Assembly (NCBI GenBank): GCA_012931725.1
Contig: CM022949.1
Location: 23,966,806 to 24,030,805 of the forward strand
Direction of reading: 5' to 3'
Origin: Litsea cubeba
Taxonomy: Eukaryota > Streptophyta > Magnoliopsida > Laurales > Lauraceae
DNA: 64,000 nt
Each line of letters begins with the position of its first letter. The stretch's first letter is position 1. The notes below the pieces were generated by a model, which made no database searches, was not told where the DNA came from, and saw only the letters and a program-made list of their open reading frames with translations. This document shows, in pieces, positions 45,783-59,504 of the stretch. A program made the translations under genes and the position numbers.

Positions 45783-45855
45783 CTTACTCTACACGAACTG
45801 GTTACACACTTCAGCAGAAAGCTCCCCTAAGATTCAACTTAGGGGAGCTGCTCCC
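45783..45855. repeat. MULE right terminal inverted repeat (copy B)
   Basis: Inverted match to 36684-36756, followed by TTTAAATAA. Confidence 0.9.
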
Positions 45856-46495
45856 TTTAAATAAATAAGACACGAATGTATACCATAATTAAAACTTTGA
45901 AGACTTAAGTCCAGAATATCAAATAATGGGCTCCATCATGCCCAACTCAAGTCACGATTAATTTTGCTATTATTTACCTAGGAATGCTTACATACGTAAT
46001 GAAATGTAATATATGGATATGGACTTAGGTATTGGAGTTTCCGGATGAAATGCAAGGACCAAACCCCGGATTTGGATCTATATTATGGACCTTAACTTGG
46101 ATATATATTAAAACCGAGTCCAAATATTGGCACTAAACCCGCTTTTAAACTTGGGTCCCTTGGATCTTTTGACATCCAATTTCATCCGGAGAATTTTTAA
46201 ACTCTCCTACCTAGTAAAATTTTTAAATCCTTTTCCATACTCAAGCATCCAGAAGTCCAATTAAAAATTAAAGGAGTTGGAAGAACTCCGGAATGCCAAA
46301 TGATATGATTTTAAAATTATTGTAAAGAAACATAGCATTTACAAAAGAACGGCGCATCTCATCATGTCTAAAAGAACTCACAACACACAAAATGTATGTC
46401 TGAAAATCTAGCACAAACCATGTTCATGTAAAATGATCAAAATAAGCCAAATCAAGATAAGCACCCAAAATCTCCAAATCTGACCACTATGCATT

Positions 46496-47041
46496 TAGGG
46501 TTACAAACGGGTATCTAATTCTCCGATTACCCGGAAGTTTCAACTTGTAAAAAACCGAATCTGGAACCTATTTTAGCTTCCGATTCATAAACGGGTCCGG
46601 GTCCGAAACCATTTTTAGGTTCCGATTGATAAACAAGTCCGGTTCCGGGTCCATATATAATCCGACTGATGGACCTAGGACCCAGCATATGAGCCTTTGA
46701 TATTGTAAATTGTACATCAAAATTAACTCTTCTTTTTTTACATTTTTTATGTATAATATTAGAGGTTGTAGATTTGATGCACTTTTATAAGCTTAATGAT
46801 ATGCTTATTTAAAAAAAATGAAAAATAAAGAGAAATTAGAATCGATTTTGGAACTAGATTTCAGTCCTCTAACTGGACTCAGTTCCGAAACCGGATCCGG
46901 AGTTTCCTATCTAAATTGAATTTAGAACCAACAAAACAGGTCCGAGTCAAAATCGGATCTAGAACTAAAACCGTTATTTAGAAATGAGTCGGGATCCGGA
47001 TCTACTATGGTTCCAGGACAGTTAATCCGTTTGCAACCCCA
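46496..47041. mobile_element. hAT-like MITE (copy B)
   Basis: Same element as 5504-6048, at the same site and with the same termini, so it inserted before the ~41-kb duplication. Confidence 0.65.
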
Positions 47042-47250
47042 ATCCACTCCACCCCTAGAAGAATTTCTGTATCTTCAGATCAAAGTCTGTCTGTGGGACT
47101 TTCTTCCCATAAATATACCATACTACTTGCTTTTAGCAGAGAGAAAAAAAAAAGAAGTTGTGATGAGGACCTCTGTTATCTCTTAGCAATAGCATCGGGT
47201 GCGATGTTGCCAGCTCAGCAATCCACTACATAACATGGTCCTGTGTCCCC

Positions 47251-47258
47251 TATAAATA
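47251..47258 (+). promoter_or_regulatory. TATA box of the alpha-galactosidase (copy B)
   Basis: TATAAATA, 109 bases before the ATG at 47367. Confidence 0.5.
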
Positions 47259-47366
47259 TAGTGTCCTCTTTCTTCTCCTCAGTTCCTCCATTAGCTCTCC
47301 TCTTCAACTGTCCCAGCATCTGATATCCGATACAGTTGGTATCAGCCACCCGACAAGTAACGAGCC

Positions 47367-47548
47367 ATGGCTCATACCGTTACAGCATCGGATCGGCTGA
47401 GCTGGTTCTTTGTATGGGCGCTGATCGTGTCGTCACTTGCAGTGTTGAGGAAGTTGAGAGGAGGAAGAGCAGAGATGGAAATCGAAAAGGAAATCTTTTG
47501 GAGAAGGAAATCGCTCGAGAACGGACTCGGCCGTAGTCCTCCGATGGG
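47367..47548 (+). pseudogene. Alpha-galactosidase (GH27) exon 1 (copy B)
   Basis: Uninterrupted first exon: signal peptide (LSWFFVWALIVSSLAVL), then a charged stretch and ENGLGRSPPMG, with donor GTGAGT at 47549. It shows the form copy A had before the solo LTR inserted. The exon leads into the gypsy element, and the exons that normally follow are absent. Confidence 0.8.
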
Positions 47549-47896
47549 GTGAGTCAAATCGTTTTTTTTTTTTTTGGTCGGTTCAAATCAAATGTGGTCG
47601 GTTCAAATACGAAAGTTGGCGTGCTCGATGAGATACAAGCGTTGGTGTCAAAATGGCATGCAATTGATGCAAAATGCAAAAATCGTTAAATACGAAAAAG
47701 CCCTTAACTTCACTTAACCGAGTCAATCCACTTTAACTCACCTAGTTTAGGCTCAAGACCCAACTAACTAGACTCACAAGGACTAATTAACACTAATTAC
47801 TATAATTAGTAACTAAGCATAATTAATTTAGTTAAAATACGATTAATTAGCACTAAACATGCTTAATTAGGGTCGGGGTGTAACATTTCTCCCCCT

Positions 47897-50800
47897 CTAG
47901 GACTCATTCGGTCCTCCGAATGAATATACCTTGGTGAAAAGCTCTGGGTAGTGTCGTGCAACTTGTTCTTCAAGCTCCCACGTAGCTTCTTCCGGTCCAT
48001 GATGTTCCCAAAGAAGTTTCACCCAACGAATCGTCCTTGTTCGCAACACTTGTTCTTTCTCATCGATAATACGAAGTGGACGTTCGACATAGGTCGAATC
48101 AGGCTTGATTTAGACTTCATCGTATTGTATGATATGAGAGGGATCTCGAATGTATTTATGAAGCATCGATACATGGAAGACATCGTGTACACCCGTGAAC
48201 TCTGGAGAAAGTTGAGTCTATAAGCTACATCACCGATTCGGCTCTTGATTTCAAAAGGTCCCACATACCTCGGTGTAAGTTTTCCCTTCTGTCCGAACCG
48301 TATCGTACCCTTCATAGGAGATGCTTTCAAAAACACCCAATCTCCAACTTGAAATTTAAGTTTCCTTCTCCGTTTATCTGCATAGCTCTTCTGTCTGGAT
48401 TGAGCGGCTTTCAGCCTTTCTCGAACTTGAAGTACTTTCTCTGTTGTATCTGCAATTATTGTGGGTCCATGAAAGCTCTTCGTGCCGACTTCTTCGCAGC
48501 ATACTGGGGTTCTGCAACTACGACCATAAAGGGCTTCAAATGGTGGCATTCCGATAGTCGAATGGAAGCTATTATTATACGCAAACTCACATAGAGCTAG
48601 GTGTTCATCCCACTCATCGCCAAAATCAAGAACGCTCGCCTGTAGCATATCTTCCAAAGTCTGTATAGTGCGCTTGGACTGTCCGTCTGTTTGAGGATGA
48701 TAAGCGGTACTGAAACTGAGTTTGGTGCCCGTAGATTGCTGAAATGATTGCCAAAATGAAGAAACGAACCTCGTATCTCGATCAGAAACTATTGAAACTG
48801 GAGTACCATGCAGCCGGACAATTTCTTTCACAAAAAGTTTAGCCATTTCATTGAACTTCATGCCTTTCTTGAAAGGGATAAAATGGGCTGACTTTGTTAA
48901 TCGGTCAACTATCACCCAGATCACATTATTCTTCCGATTGGTCAACAGTAATCCTGATACAAAATCCATAGAGATGTGTTCCCATTTCCATTGAGGAATA
49001 GACAGAGGATGTAATAAACCCGCGGGTTTCCTATGTTCAAACTTCACTCTCTGACATGTGTAGCATTTTGATACAAATTCTACGATTTCCCTCTTCATAT
49101 TATTCCACCAGAATCTTCTCTTGAAATCTCTTTACATCTTCGTACTCCAAGGGTGCATAGCATATCTTGCACAATGAGCTTCTGTCATAATTGGGATTAT
49201 CAGGTGTTGAGTCTTTGGCACACACAAACGGTTCCTGAAATATAGAACTCCATCCACCAATTGAAAATCAGGTTTCTCATCAATGTGATCTCTTATCTTG
49301 GCCAAATTAGGATCCCCAAATTGTTCATCTTTGATTCTATTCATCAATATAGGTTCAACCACTGACATAGCAGCTAACATCACCGAATCACTGATTAATT
49401 GAACTTCCACATCAAGTTCCTTGAAAACATCCAATTTAAACCATTGAGCACTCATGGTTGCAGTTAATGTAGACTTTTTACTCAAAGCATCTGCCACCAC
49501 ATTTCTTTTTCCTGGAATGTATTTGATGGGAAAATCGTAATCCTTTATAAACTCTAACCACCGCCTCTGCCTCATATTGATGTCTTGTTGAGAAAATAGG
49601 AACTGTAGGCTGTGGTGATTTGAATGTACTTCAAATTGTTCACCATATAAATAATGTCTCCAAAGTTTTAACGCAAACACGATGGCGGCTAATTCAAGAT
49701 CATGTGTGGCATAGTTCTTTTCATGATTCTTCAGTTGCCTTGATCCATAGGCTATCACCTTACCATGTTGCATGAGGACACACCCCAGGCCAACTCTGGA
49801 TGCATCCAAATAAATCACAAATCCTCCAGTACCTTCAGGCAATGATAAGACTGGGGCGGTTGTCAGTTTCTCCTTCAAGGTTTGAAAATTTGCTTCACAT
49901 TCTTCAGTCCAATTGAATGGCACATCCTTCCTGGTCAATCTTGTCAACGGGGCAGAGATTTTTGAAAAAATCCTTTACAAATCTACGATAGTACCCCGCA
50001 AGGCCTAAGAAGCTTCAAATCTCTGCTACTGTCTTCGGGCTATGCCAATTTATGACTGCTTCTACCTTAGCTGGATCCACTCTTATACCTTCTTGAGTGA
50101 TAATGTGCCCTAGAAAAGCTACTTGTTCCAGCCAAAAATCGCATTTCTCTAATTTAGCATACAATTGATGAACTCTGAAAAGTTGAAGTGACAACCTGAG
50201 ATGATCTGCATATTCTTCTTATGACTTCGAGTAGACCAAGATGTCATCAATAAAAATCACAATGAACTGATCAAGATATGGGGCAAAGATTCTATTCATC
50301 AACGCCAGGAATACTGCCGGTGCATTCGTTAGACCAAATGGCATCACCAAAAATTCGTAGTGACCATATCTCGTCCGGAATGCTGTCTTCTCGATGTCCT
50401 GTTCACGAACTCTTAATTGGTGATATCCGGATCTTAGATCGATCTTAGAGAAGTAGGCTGCTCCTTGAAGTTGGTCTAATAGTTCATCGATCCGAGGTAG
50501 AGGATATTTGTTCTTTATCGTCACTTGATTGATTTGTCGGTAGTCGATGCACATCTGAAGATAACCGTCTTTCTTCCTTACAAACAATACCAGAGCTCCC
50601 CATGGTGAAATGCTTGGACGAATAAGTCCTTTGTCCAACAAGTCTTGCAATTGTTCCTTCAGTTCTCTGAGCTCTGCCGGAGCCATCCTGTAAGGAGCCT
50701 TCGAGATTGGCACAGTACCAGGTACTAAGTCTATAGGGAAGTCTACTTCCCTAGGAGGAGGTAATCCGGAAATTCAGATACAATTGGAATATCCTCAAGC

Positions 50801-52437
50801 TTCTTAAGCGGTTTACTTTCGGAGATAAAAGCAAAATAGCCTTCACAGCCATGCTCTAGAAGTTTCACAGCGTCCAATGCTGATACCAGTCCGGTGTTGA
50901 ACTTCTCTCTCCGTACACCCTCGAATATCACATTCGTCTTGGGTTCCTCCACCTTGAAAGTGATTGGCTTACGGAAACAATCTACACAAGCCCGATACTT
51001 TGCGAGCCAATCCATCCCAAGGATGACATCAAAGTCGTGCATCACTAGTACTTTCAAATCTGCTGGCATCAGTAACCCTCCAATCTGGACGTTACATCCA
51101 GGGTAGTAGTTCTCGCAAATCACTCGTTTACCCACTAGGGTGGACACCATCAAAATAAATGGTAGCAACACAGGTGGTTGCTGAAGATCACAAGCAAAAT
51201 GAGGCACCACAAATGAATGTGTGGACCCCAAGTCAAACAAGGTTCTAGAACTCTTAGTACATATCAAGACAATACCTTCTACAACATTTCCAGCTGCTTC
51301 TGCTTGTTCAAGATTTGCTGCATACATCCTTCCTGCTTGTTGGGGTCGTTGTTGTACTGGTCTGCCTTGCTGTCCTGGCCTCCTTTGAGCCTGTTGCTGC
51401 TGTGGTGGTCTCGGTGGTGCCGGTAATGCTCGACGCGGAGGTGGAGCTGGGAGTGCCGGTCTAGCTTACTGCTGAGGGGGCTACTGCTATGGTGCCCCAT
51501 AACCACCTCTGTTCCTAGGGCAAGCTGCTGCTCGGTGTTCCATTGACCCACATAGAACGCATGCTCCTGTATTCCTCCAGCATCTCTCGGTCAGATGTGC
51601 TTTACCACGAGTATCACACTTAGGTGCACCAATTACTACACCTTTCTGTCTCTTGTTCTGTTGTCCTTTTCCAGAGGAGGATAAATTTCTTTTGAAGTCA
51701 CCGCCTCTCTTCCTCAAGGCCACCTTTTCTGCAGAAAAACCGCGGTCCACAGCGTCATCAAATGTAGTTGGCCTCTTGAAAGCTGTCACATGATGTACAT
51801 AGATCGGATTCATGCCATCAATGAAGCGATCCACTTTCTTCTCTTCGGTATTTATCAAATCTTCAGCATACTTTGACAATTGTAGAAAAGTATGCACATA
51901 TTCGGTCATGGTCATCTGATTCTGCTGCAAGGTCATGAATTCATTTTGTTTCTTCCTTCCTACATGTTCAGGTATGAACTTTCTTCGAAACTGCTTCTTA
52001 AATGTGTCCCATACAATAGCTTCAGGTAATAACTTGAGAGGATCCCTCACACTCTTCCACCAAATATTTGCCGTTTCCTTGAACATAGAAGCAGTGAGTA
52101 CAACCTTCTGCCTGTTGTCACAAGTGATGGTCTCAAAAACATCACCAATATGGTCTAGCCACTCATCCGCTTTTGTAGCACCTTCATTGCCATGAAATTC
52201 TGTGGCTCCCCTCTTCCGGAATCTCTCATACAGTGAGTTTGGATCATTACTCCTCAATTGATTTGCGGCTTGCTGTCCTTGATTTGCCATCAAGAGGACT
52301 ATTTGTTCATTTGTCTTGGCCACTTGTTCAATAAGCATCTTCAATTGAGCATCCAGATTTGGCGGATCATTCTCCTCCACTACAAAAAGATCATTGGTGT
52401 CGGATTCGTTATTACCACCCCCAGAACCTGACGCCAT
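47897..52437 (-). pseudogene. Gypsy gag-pol polyprotein (copy B), broken
   Basis: From ATG at 52437: gag open for 316 residues including CVLCGSMEHRAAAC, protease (DLGSTHSF), reverse transcriptase (FIDDILVYS), RNase H (YLDASRVGLG) and integrase open as one stretch (49098-48019) with VIVDRLTKSAHFIPF, which is deleted in copy A. A frameshift near 48225 removes the chromodomain-like C-terminus from frame. Stops after YSKS (50219) and at 49132 are shared with copy A. It is slightly less damaged in gag and integrase than copy A. Confidence 0.88.
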
Positions 52438-52643
52438 TTATTTGCAAAATAGTTTCAGAATTAAGTTACAACTATATTCTATCTCTATCTCTATAATACC
52501 AATGACAAACACCATACTAGTAGCAACTAATCTCGACAATTTTATACTCTAATTTCGATCCTAACGTATCCTCACAACGATTTCCGAATGGTTACTAAGT
52601 CTTTTAGAGGGACTTTCAGGGGCTCTGATACCATACTTACGTA

Positions 52644-55463
52644 TGTCACATCCCGGTCCCGAATTACCCCGGCCTAGGGCAATCCCCGAGATGAGACACA
52701 CGTACTCCCGTGTGATAATACTTGTCGCGAGTCAAATACAATCACACGAAGGAGATAAACTGATTCTACTCGTGAGTCTAACTCACTTGAACCAATTAAA
52801 ACATTTCAAGTAAGTGGAAGCTGAAATTACAAAATGAATATCATTCCCCATTCAGTCCATTTAAACCTTCAAGTTTAATACAAAAGAACTTTTACAAATA
52901 TATGCATTGTTATCAAAAGAGGGTCTGTAAGGTACCCTACACAATAATACCAAAAGTATAACTAAAATAAAAGAAGATCTTAGTGTGACAACACAAAAAG
53001 AAGTTAGTCACACTCTAGCTACTAGCTCTCAAAAGTATGTAGCGCACTATGAAAATGTGGGGTTTCTACACTTGCCCCACATCGGGCCACTCCTCTAGTC
53101 CTGGAGGAACCTTTTGGGCTTCCTCCTCTCCAGTCTGGGCCTCCTCAAGCCCGGGATCTGCATCTGTGCCTGTGACACCAAGAGTAGCACCTCAAATACG
53201 ACGAATTGGCAAGTATAGGCAATAAAATGAAATACATAATGTTTCCAAAATGAATTAAATGACGATTGATTAGTAAGATGTCAATATAAAGGAATAACTA
53301 GGCAAATGTGCCCAAATAGATTAATTCATGCTTTTTGAATCAAGGATCAGTAATGCACACTAATTTGGCTACTACATTAAGCTCATCATCTCAATAGAGA
53401 GCAAATCTAATTGGGATGTCACCAGCGGCCCGGCCAAAGGCTAGCTGGCTACCCGGTTCTGGAGTTCCGGTGCTCCAGATGATCTACTGCAGTGATCTCG
53501 AATAACTAAACCAAGTTTAACCCCGACGGGTATCATAAGGTCGAAGCTCAGTAGTGCCAGACCAAATCGAATCGAATAAATACACACATGAGTAAGATTG
53601 TTTTTACTTGAATCAAATCGAATCATAATACCCAATATTTCACACATAACTTACTCATCTCAAATTCAATTGAACATCATATCACCATACAAGTATAACA
53701 AATAAAAACGAAACAACTTATGCATATAACTTATTGTTTAGAATTTGGAAGTTGAATAGGAAATAGATCTCAATATGCACATGCATTAATCAAGAGGAAT
53801 CAAGGTCATTTACTAGACTCTCATCTTTCACTTTCTCACACGATGAAGTTTAGAGATCCGGTGTATGGCTATCTTTAATTTGGTGTCACTTTGTATAAGT
53901 GTAATGCACCGGGTTCCCCAAGCCTCATCTATGACAAGGTTTTAGACGAAAGATAAAATCCACATGAAATAATCTTAGCCTCAATGATTTCTCATGTGGT
54001 CCATTCCATTGGTCCATTGATTTGGTCAAAGGTGCCATTTTCTAGGGTCCCACAAGTACTTCGGAGTCCCAAAATCCTAAGTGGTTTAGTAAATATACAA
54101 ATTAGGGGTATTCGTCAACTTTTAGTGGCCTAAGAAGTATTTTTGGTCAAAACCCCGGGGCCCAGGCAGAACCACATCTCGCTATAGCGAGCTTGTGGCC
54201 CGCTATAGCGAGCCCACAGAAAGTGGTCTCGCTATAGCGAGGGACACTTCTGTGTCTCTCGTCATGCACTCATTTGTGCTATGTTTTCTGAATGTCCCAC
54301 CTGTGCATTCCTTTTTAACATGTAATGGAACATGTCATCATTCAATCACCACCCATTCACATGCATTTATATAAAGGATTCCACATGCACATGCATTTGT
54401 ATTAAAAGATTCCATACATGTACACATGTCCTCATTCAAGCCCCACCTGCACACATGAAATTTATGTTTCATTTGTTTATACACCACCCATTCAAGACAC
54501 CTTAGTTTACCATTTTTCCAACCCAACCATAAAAATTAAAATCATATTCATTTTCAAGCCATAACCAAAAGGCTAATCACCATAAAAGATAAATATTAGA
54601 ATGGGTAATCAAATCAAGGAATTAGCACTATGTATTCTTAATTAAAGCTTATACTTGCCTCAAATAGAGCTTTTCAAGTCCTCTTCACTTAATTAGCTCA
54701 AGAGACTAAAACCCCCAAATCTACAAACCATGGAAGGATGAATGAGAATGCAATGCATGTTAGCTACAAGCCTCAAGGCTCTATTTCAACTCATATTAAC
54801 CTAAAAATATAACTTAAAACGGGTTTGGCTCTTACCTCTAGTGATAAATCCGAATTTGAAGAAAATAGGAGGTGATGAAGATGGGTTATTGTCCATAAGC
54901 ATAGAGGGAAGAATGTAGAGGATGAAGGAGAGTCCACTCTTAGTCTTCAAAGCTCATGTAAAAAATCTCTAGGGTGATTGGAGAAGATGATATGAAGGGA
55001 AAAGAAAAGGAGTAGTAGTAGAGAAGAAGAGAAAATGAAAGGAATAAAATGGAATGGGTAGTTGGGCTTATAAAGGGATAGGGTTGTCCCTTTTTGCAAC
55101 TAAGTCCTTTAATCTTGCATATTTTCATTTTGAGTCAAATGAGGGTCCACTAATACAACGGTTGGTCAAATGTGGTCGGTTCAAATACGAAAGTTGGCGT
55201 GCTCGATGAGATACACGTGTTGGTGTCAAAATGGCGTGCAAATGATGCAAAATGTAAAAATCGTTAAATACGAAAAAGCCCTTAACTTCACTTAACCAAG
55301 TCAATCCACTTTAACTCACCTAGTCTAGGCTCAAGACCCGACTAACTAGACTCACAAGGACTAATTAACACTAATTACTATAATTAGTAACTAAGCATAA
55401 TTAATTTAGTTAAAATATGATTAATTAGCACTAAACATGCTTAATTAGGGTCGGGGTGTAACA
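52644..55463 (-). repeat. Full-length gypsy LTR (copy B)
   Basis: TGTCACATCCC...GGGGTGTAACA, near-identical to 11807-14621. Confidence 0.8.
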
Positions 55464-55804
55464 ACGACCATGGCCTTCTCTTACTATTTTGAATCTGACA
55501 TTTCGAACATTGGATAAATGGCACAGTTTTCCATTAGGAGCTTCTATATATAGTTGTAAATTGCCCTGGTTGTGAAAATAAGACAAAGTATCCAATTGGG
55601 TTTAGCTATGCTTATACAAATTTGAGCAATTAAAGCCTACGATTGGACAAGGATGAAATGGTTTCTTCATAGTATTTGCCAGTCCATTGACACATCTTTC
55701 CCTAAGAATGTTCATTATTTAATCTGCCGTTGCCTTCTTCAGTCATTCTAAAATAGATTTTCCCCAAGATGTTGTTAAATTGTTGGTTCCTTGTCCATGT
55801 ACAG

Positions 55805-57467
55805 GGGACAGGAAGACCCAGCGACATGGGCGCCAAAATTGGAAACAGTTGGCGGACGACGGGAGACATTAAAGATACTTGGGAGAGGTAAATACAACTA
55901 ACTCATGGGCCATGGCAATGTCATATTATATTCAAGTATTTCCTCATGTGATCTAACAGAAGTTTTATTACTAAGTTCTGATTTCAAGTGTAATTCTATT
56001 ATCATAGGGAAGTTATAGAATAACCATGATAATACACATTTACATAGCTTTGATGAGGAAAAATGATGCTATTATTTTCTGTAGTATGACAAGTATTGCT
56101 GATTCGAATGACCGATGGGCATCCTACACTGGACCTGGTGCATGGAATGGTGAGTTCAAGATCATCTTTTCACTTGGAATTGTATCAAGTCTACGCTCCA
56201 AAATTCAATAAAAAAAAAAATCAAATCCAGTTCTTACAATGATGACCTGATGTACTCTGCCTTTACAAATCTTAAATCAGAAAGATTTTTAAGGATTCTG
56301 CTTCATAAGAACATGAACTATTCGTTTCTCACTTTTCTAGTTCTATTGGGTCAGATCCAGACATGCTCGAAGTAGGAAACGGTGGTATGACGACTGAAGA
56401 ATACTGTTCTCACTTCAGCATATGGGCTTTAGTTAAGGTACTGAATTGAAAATTTTTTAAACCATCATCTCATGTTTTAATATGAATATGTTCTAGACTT
56501 CTAGTGATCAAATGTGCAGTATAGAAACCGAATAGTTGAATGTGACTGTATGTTCACAGGCTCCATTGTTGATTGGTTGCGACCTTCGGTCTATAGACAA
56601 AGTAACTCTAGGACTGCTTAACAACGAGGAGGTCATTGCTGTTAACCAAGGTAGCAATCATGTGAACCTCTCTATCCAAAATTTTGTGAAATCTCTAATT
56701 AAGAATGTAGCATCTTTTATTTATTTTTATTTTTTTCACAATTTCACCATCCCATCTCAGGTTGTGATTGTGTGTAAACAGAATGATATCAACATGTTTT
56801 GGGTTCATCTTTAGAAGAAATTGATCTGATATTCCATATAGGTCTGGTAAAACATTATAAAATGAGATGTGGGTCTAATGATAAGCTGGTTTGAACAGAT
56901 AAACTAGGAGTTCAAGGGAAGAAGGTTAAAAAGAATGGTGATTTCGAGGCACCTTTTCAACCCCTTATCATTTCACTGTTTCTTAATCAAATTGCTGTTT
57001 GTGCAGCATTCCCACTCATTATAATTCTTACTTCATACAAAACCCTTGCACCATATATCATGCATCTATGTATATAATGCACTAATACTACTGAATATAT
57101 ATGTAGGTTTGGGCAGGTCCTCTTAGTGGAAAAAGGGTAGCTGTTGTCCTCTGGAACCGAGGATCCTCACAGGCGTCAATTACCGCAAATTGGTCTGATG
57201 TTGGCCTTCCATCTAATGCCATAGTTAAAGTTCGAGACCTATGGATGGTGAGATTCAAAATACAGCTTAATTCTCTTGGATATCTTGATTTAGTTATGTG
57301 ATGATTTAATCATGGTCTTGACATGATCTATTTTAACGTTCGCAATATTGCAGCATTCGACAGTGAAGTCTCTTCGGGGGCAACTTACAGCTACTATTGA
57401 TTCTCATGCATGCAAGATGTATGTACTCACACCACAATCAAAACAAGGTCACGAGATTCAGGAATAA
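55805..57467 (+). pseudogene. Alpha-galactosidase (GH27) C-terminal exons (copy B)
   Basis: Exons 55805-55887, 56085-56149, 56355-56437, 56560-56650, 56899-56948, 57107-57247 and 57354-57467. The first is one base shorter than in copy A (GCCAAAATTGG versus GCCAAAAATTGG), which shifts the frame just before SWRTTGD. The others match copy A in length and phase, including the GC donor after the 50-nt exon. The intron at about 56061 holds the empty target site of the copia element. As in A, the nucleophile exons are missing. Confidence 0.85.
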
Positions 57468-58353
57468 ATGTGAGAAGGTCTTTTACATGTGAAAAGACTA
57501 TGCATACATTGCATGCCCATGTTATTTGTCATATAAGGGTTTCTTTAAGCTTGATTTCGCAGAAGGGAATAAGGTTGGCTTTAAGGGAAAGAAATAATGG
57601 TTGTCAGCTTGCTTTAAAGGAAACGAAATAGCGTGTATCTGCTGATACTTTGAAGTCACATAGTCTTTTAACCCTTTTTTTTCCTTCCGTGTAGGGGGTA
57701 TAAATGCATCCGGAAATTAACCTCAATATAGTTGGAACAAGGCTTTGATGATGATGATAAATGCCTTTTCTTGTTGTGGAAAGAAAATGATGTGCAATGC
57801 TTTGGACCTATCGGATGGTTGCCAAGTTACGAATTCCCAGCACAAATCTAATAGACTGGCCTGGATCTTTGTTACTAAAGCCTCAGACTAGATGACCCAG
57901 TCCATATAATTGAAGACAAATAGGACTTATATTGGCCAGGTGTATTCCAAATTTCCAATGTATTGATCTCCAGTCAAGTGTTTTAAAACAGAGGTGCAGA
58001 CCAAAAGACCTATATTAAATAGTGTACACTGTGCAATGGCCATGATTCAACCTCCTTTGTATCATACCAGAGCCCAGAAACCTTTGCATCTTACAGTGGA
58101 TTACACATTTAAATTGGGTTGGATATTGGTTAGACTGGCTCATTCTGTTGAGAAGTCCCACATCCCACATCGCCTGAGTCCTAAGTTGGACATGGCTTCA
58201 TATACTTGTCTGGGCCTTTCACCTATCAGCTTAAACTCCTGAGGTGGTACATTATTTCTTACACATTCTTGCTGCTCTGGCCTTGAATACTGGACGGCCC
58301 AATACCTATTGGTTATATTTTGGATTTTTAAGTTTGGCCCAGGCCCAAGTAGT
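57468..58353. other. Non-coding 3' flank of the alpha-galactosidase (copy B)
   Basis: Counterpart of 21857-22742. No gene is seen. Confidence 0.4.
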
Positions 58354-59150
58354 TAGGGGTGTGCATAGTTTGGTTAAAACCGATTAACCGAACCGGACCG
58401 ACCGACCGTTAACCGAATTTACCGGTTATTCTTAACCGATCGAGCGGTTCGGTTAAAGATGTTTGAATATTTCGGTTTTCGATTAACGGTTCGGTTAACA
58501 GAAAAAATTAACCAAATTAACCGAACCGAACCGAAATTATAGCATACTATATAAATATATAATATATATAATAAAATGTGTACATGTATATAATATAAAA
58601 ATCTATTAATACTTATATAAAAAATTTAAAATAAATATAACATACATCAATTAATAAGTATTAATTCATGTTACCAAGTACCAACTTAGTAACTTACCAA
58701 GTTACCATGTAATGTAGCACCTTCAATATATTATATATTTATATTTATCAAGATTGCAGAACTAATGGTTGCACCATTGTAGAACTAATGTTTTCAATTC
58801 CTTTACAATTAATGGTTGCATGGTTGCTGCAGGTTGCATGTGTATAGAGTGGTCTTTGGGCTTTGGCCCAAAATAATGTTGCATGTGTATAGAGTGGTCT
58901 TTGGGCTTTGGCCCAAAATAATGAAAATATAAGGCTTTTGTGAACTTAGCTTTTGGACTTTGACTTTGGCCCAAAATAATTGGAATTAACCGAACCGACT
59001 GAAATCCAAACCGATATTTTAGATTAACCGAACTGATGGTTAATCCTCTAAAAAATTTTGGTTTGGTTAAATGGTTGAAATTAACCGAAAAATTTTGGTT
59101 AGGTTAAAAATATGTCAATAACCGAACCGACCGACCGATGCACACCCCTA
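58354..59150. mobile_element. hAT-type non-autonomous element (copy B only)
   Basis: The ends TAGGGGTGTGCAT and ATGCACACCCCTA are inverted repeats, flanked by the 8-bp duplication CAAGTAGT (58346-58353, 59151-59158). Copy A has the single CAAGTAGT at 22743-22750. It is 797 bp, with many GGTTAACCGAACCG-type motifs in the subterminal regions. An approximately 43-bp sequence (GTGTATAGAGTGGTCTTTGG...) is duplicated in tandem at about 58838-58924. There is no transposase. Confidence 0.93.
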
Positions 59151-59504
59151 CAAGTAGTAGGACATATAAATGCTGGATTTGCAGCCTTGAATGGCCTTTT
59201 TGAGAAGTGATTATGAAACCGCTGATCAGCTTGCCCTTACAAGTTTGCTGGGCCAGGCTCCATGGGCAGACCTGGTACTAGGATCTGGATCGGATACAAA
59301 TTAGATAGTTTCAAACATGCAAGTGCCCAAGGGTTATGGATCTTGAATCCCTTCGCCATAAAATTAAAGCTCGAGATAAAGGCCCTGAAAGCGTTGAACT
59401 TATTTGAGGTGAATGGTCTGTTGTTTAACTATGTTCTTGCAGCAATTGTTTCAGTGAGAACTACTTAGATTTCATAAGGATAATAAAGATGGTTTGGTAT
59501 GATT

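Larger units (their letters stand above)
36684..45855 (+). mobile_element. Complete MULE (Mutator-like element), copy B
   Basis: 9172 bp bounded by inverted ends (GGGAGCAGCTCCCC... and ...GGGGAGCTGCTCCC) and a perfect 9-bp target-site duplication TTTAAATAA at 36675-36683 and 45856-45864, the size typical of Mutator elements. It encodes a FAR1-type transposase (now broken) on the plus strand and a GRF zinc-finger gene on the minus strand. The inverted arms are long: a terminal block (36684-36801 plus 38190 to about 38530 versus about 45300-45855) and an inner block (38857-39190 versus about 44330-44670). A Harbinger element is nested in the left arm. Confidence 0.92.
47576..55463 (-). mobile_element. 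Ty3/gypsy retrotransposon, decayed (copy B)
   Basis: Counterpart of 6768-14621: truncated left LTR 47576-47885, gag-pol, primer site 52622-52633 and full right LTR 52644-55463 (2820 bp). The internal palindromes lie at about 54178-54242. Confidence 0.88.
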
